From Mermis nigrescens (lineage: Eukaryota; Nematoda; Enoplea; Mermithida; Mermithidae), in NCBI GenBank assembly GCA_036768485.1, contig JAVLUZ010000164.1, forward strand, positions 248,001-312,000: a stretch of 64,000 nucleotides of DNA. The letters are read 5' to 3'. Of the stretch, positions 61,675 to 64,000 are shown piece after piece. The notes below the pieces were generated by a model, which was not told the origin of the DNA, did no database searches, and worked only from the letters and a program-made list of their open reading frames with translations. The number at the start of each line of letters is the position of its first letter. Within the stretch, counting starts at the first letter, position 1. The position numbers were made by a program, and so were the translations under genes.

Positions 61675-64000
61675 ATCATAGGTAGCGCGTTAGCGCGTAC
61701 CTATAATATACTTGGGTACCCCCAACACATGGGCACCCCCTACAGCTATAACGGGACACTTCTGGAAGGTGCGGTTTTTTTAAAAGAAAGATAATAAAAA
61801 AATTCGCTGCCCGTGTTTTTTTGTTTTTCTTGAAACTCAAAATTGACTGTGTAAAGAAGGTGTAAAAGTTTTTGTGTAACGTTATAACATAGGACAAATT
61901 TTGGGACCTTTTTACTGCGGCATGTGGACAACTGAGTATTGATGACTCGAAGGATTGAACAGAATAGGATAATAGAGGGATGAATTCTACAGATGACACT
62001 TTTTTTGTTTTTTGAAATTCGCATTATTTATCGAACGGCAGTGTAAAGAGTGCGAAAATCTGGGGGTGAAAAAACACTTTTTGGTCGAGTTTTCAACCTT
62101 CCTATGTCCGATACTAACTCCGGTTATGAGGTTTTTAAAATGTTTTCTGACAGAAATGTAGAGCGGATCAAGGGCTACATTCTGCATATAAGCAAAGTCT
62201 TCTATGCTCTATGGTGAGTTAGATCCTGGGGTTTAAAGTTTACACTCTAGTGGATGGTGTAAAAAAACGGATTTTAACTAAGATTTCTCTGCCAAATTTT
62301 TCCGCTTATGAGTCAGTGCAAATCGAAGACAGCATTAATAAAGTGCCTCACAGGGGCTAAACATCGCAGCAAACCGCATTTAAAAAAACGCAATATTGAG
62401 TTATTTATGGGGGTGTAAAGTTCGAAATCAGAGGTAAAAAATGGGCTAAAAAACACGTTTTTTCCGAAGTTTGATTGATAAATCATGCCAAATAATTTTT
62501 GCAACAGAATTTTGGCACACAGAAATGTACTACGATTTAAAAGCTACAAATTGTACCAAACCGAATTTCTTTAAACTCAATGGGGAGTTCGGTACGGAAT
62601 TTTAAAGTTTACAGTGTTCTAAATGATGGAAAATACGTTTTTGTTGCGTTTTTTGTTCGCCACTTTCTCCGTTCAGAAGTCGGGATAAGTCTAATAGAAT
62701 AAAAATAAAGTGCTTTATATCGGGTGCATGTCAAAGCAAATTGTCTATACATTAATATTTAGCGAGTGTAAAGTCAAAAATTTGGAGTTTTAAATGCGTT
62801 TCTGTCTTGTTTTTTCTGCCTGCTTCTCCGGTTACGAGTCAGGGACACGTTTATCAAGTCTAGACATGGACCAGGGAATCAAATTTGATATGCCAGTCTG
62901 GCGCATATGTTTACACTCTACGGTGTTGTAAAGTAGTTTACACCAATTGTTAGTTTGTCCATAGAACATTATGTAGACTTAATTTTTTCATAAATATTAA
63001 TCGTAATATCGGAACAATATCAAAATTACGAATCTGACTAAAATCTTCTTTACACAAGGTGTTTACATGAAGTTTACACTACATATATATTTATCTTCGT
63101 TTTTGAGCATTCCTGAAACCTAATTTTTTCTTGGAGCCTAGAAGTTTTCAAAGGATCAAATGTGAGACGTCACGTAGGCGCGTTTGTTTACATCCAACAG
63201 TGATGTAAAGTAGTTTACATTCATTGTTTATATGTCCTCAGACCATTGTAGAGACATAATTTTTTCATGAATGTTGATCATAATATCCGAGTAATTTTTG
63301 ACACTGCATGTTAGCCTTTGTTCTAGAGCATTGCAAAAACCTAAATTTTTCCTGAGATATAAAAATTTACAGGGAATGAAATATATACGTCAGTTGGGCG
63401 CGCTTGCTTACACTCAGCAGTATTGCAAAGTGGTTTAAACCTAATGTTTATTGTCTCTAAAACATAATGGAGACTCATTTTTCCATAAATGTTGAAAGAA
63501 ATATCGGAGCAATATCAAAATTACGAATCCGACTAAAATATTCTTTACGCTATGTGTTTGTGTAAAGTTTACGTTACGTGTTAACCCTAATTCGATAGAC
63601 TTGCAGAGTAACTGAAGTCGAGAAATTTTCAAGGATTCATATGTGAGACATCAATTAAGTGAGTTTGTTTACCCTCAAAAGTAATCTAAAGTGATTTAAA
63701 AATTATGTTCAAGTGTCCTTAGATCATTGAAGAGATGTAATTTTGTCTTAAATGGGTTGCAGTAAAGTTAAATCTTTCTTAGCCGTGTTTATAATATGTT
63801 TCACAAAATCTTGCACATGGAGAGCTATCGTTTAATTGATGTAAATTGCCTGCAAAAGTGGTTTAAAATGAACCAGCAATCACACTACTGTGCACAGAAG
63901 TCGACAAAGATATACAGCTTTATTGTAATCATGTACATTAATAAGCCGTAAACTGTTAGTATTCTCTACACCTAATAGTTGTGTAAAGTTTGCACTATTC
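61675..64000. repeat. Long dispersed repeat, copy B (runs off the window)
   Basis: Collinear with 7418-8907. It begins ATCATAGGTAGCGCGTTAGC and then CCCCTACAGCTATAACGGG. The right part (about 62880-63720) expands into roughly four tandem units of 220-260 bases, each with GGCGC(G/A)-(T/C)TTGTTTACA, a GTAAAGT(A/G)(A/G)TTTA block and TAATTTTTTCAT-type spacing. Copy A has one clear unit of this kind (about 8605). The last bases match CTACA(C/T)CCAATAGTTGTG at 8872. Confidence 0.75.

Overview
This is a non-coding-rich stretch of an animal nuclear genome. It is AT-rich and has spliceosomal introns with GT-AG borders, many microsatellites and a dense load of DNA transposon remnants. There are no bacterial-type operons, rRNA or recognisable tRNA genes. 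I can support one protein-coding gene. It lies on the minus strand, runs from about 48287 down past the left edge, and is a Rho guanine-nucleotide exchange factor of the PDZ-RhoGEF/LARG (ARHGEF11/12; fly RhoGEF2) type. The order PDZ, coiled coil, RGS-like, C1 is the invertebrate arrangement, since the vertebrate paralogues lack the C1 domain. That suggests an invertebrate, probably a protostome; I cannot name the species.

Reading the gene 5' to 3' (right to left), exons 1-2 (48287-48176, 47124-47014) encode a PDZ domain. A small exon near 46680-46710 probably finishes it. Exons 4-5 (41185-41105, 34257-34138) give a helical segment. Exon 6 (27422-27177) is a Gln/Ser-rich linker. Exons 7-11 (21447 to 11653) build the RGS-like domain. 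Exons 12-13 (10936-10822 and the start of 4354-3965) form a complete C1 zinc finger split by a 6.5-kb intron. Exons 13-15 (to 527) are a low-complexity linker. The catalytic DH-PH module must lie beyond the left edge. Splice phases agree at every junction except exon 2/exon 3.

The introns and the 15.7 kb upstream of exon 1 are mostly mobile-element debris. At least twelve segments have hAT-type structure: short terminal inverted repeats (starting CAGG, CATA, CAGTG or TAGAG) flanked by 7/8 or 8/8 matching 8-bp direct repeats. Two pairs are nested, and one sits inside a Helitron-like element. None carries a transposase. Many contain the same small palindrome, CGGCGC-TTC-GCGCCG or close variants. 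Other repeats are two copies of a Helitron-like element carrying 51-bp and 48-bp tandem arrays (18362-19700, 58867-60827), two copies of a long repeat (7418-9255, 61675-64000), a foldback element (1145-1345), an element with very long inverted ends (9431-10244), a CCAACTAGCC satellite (44520-45240) and several microsatellites.

All exon borders were read by eye from splice signals, frame and family similarity. No alignment or transcript data were available.
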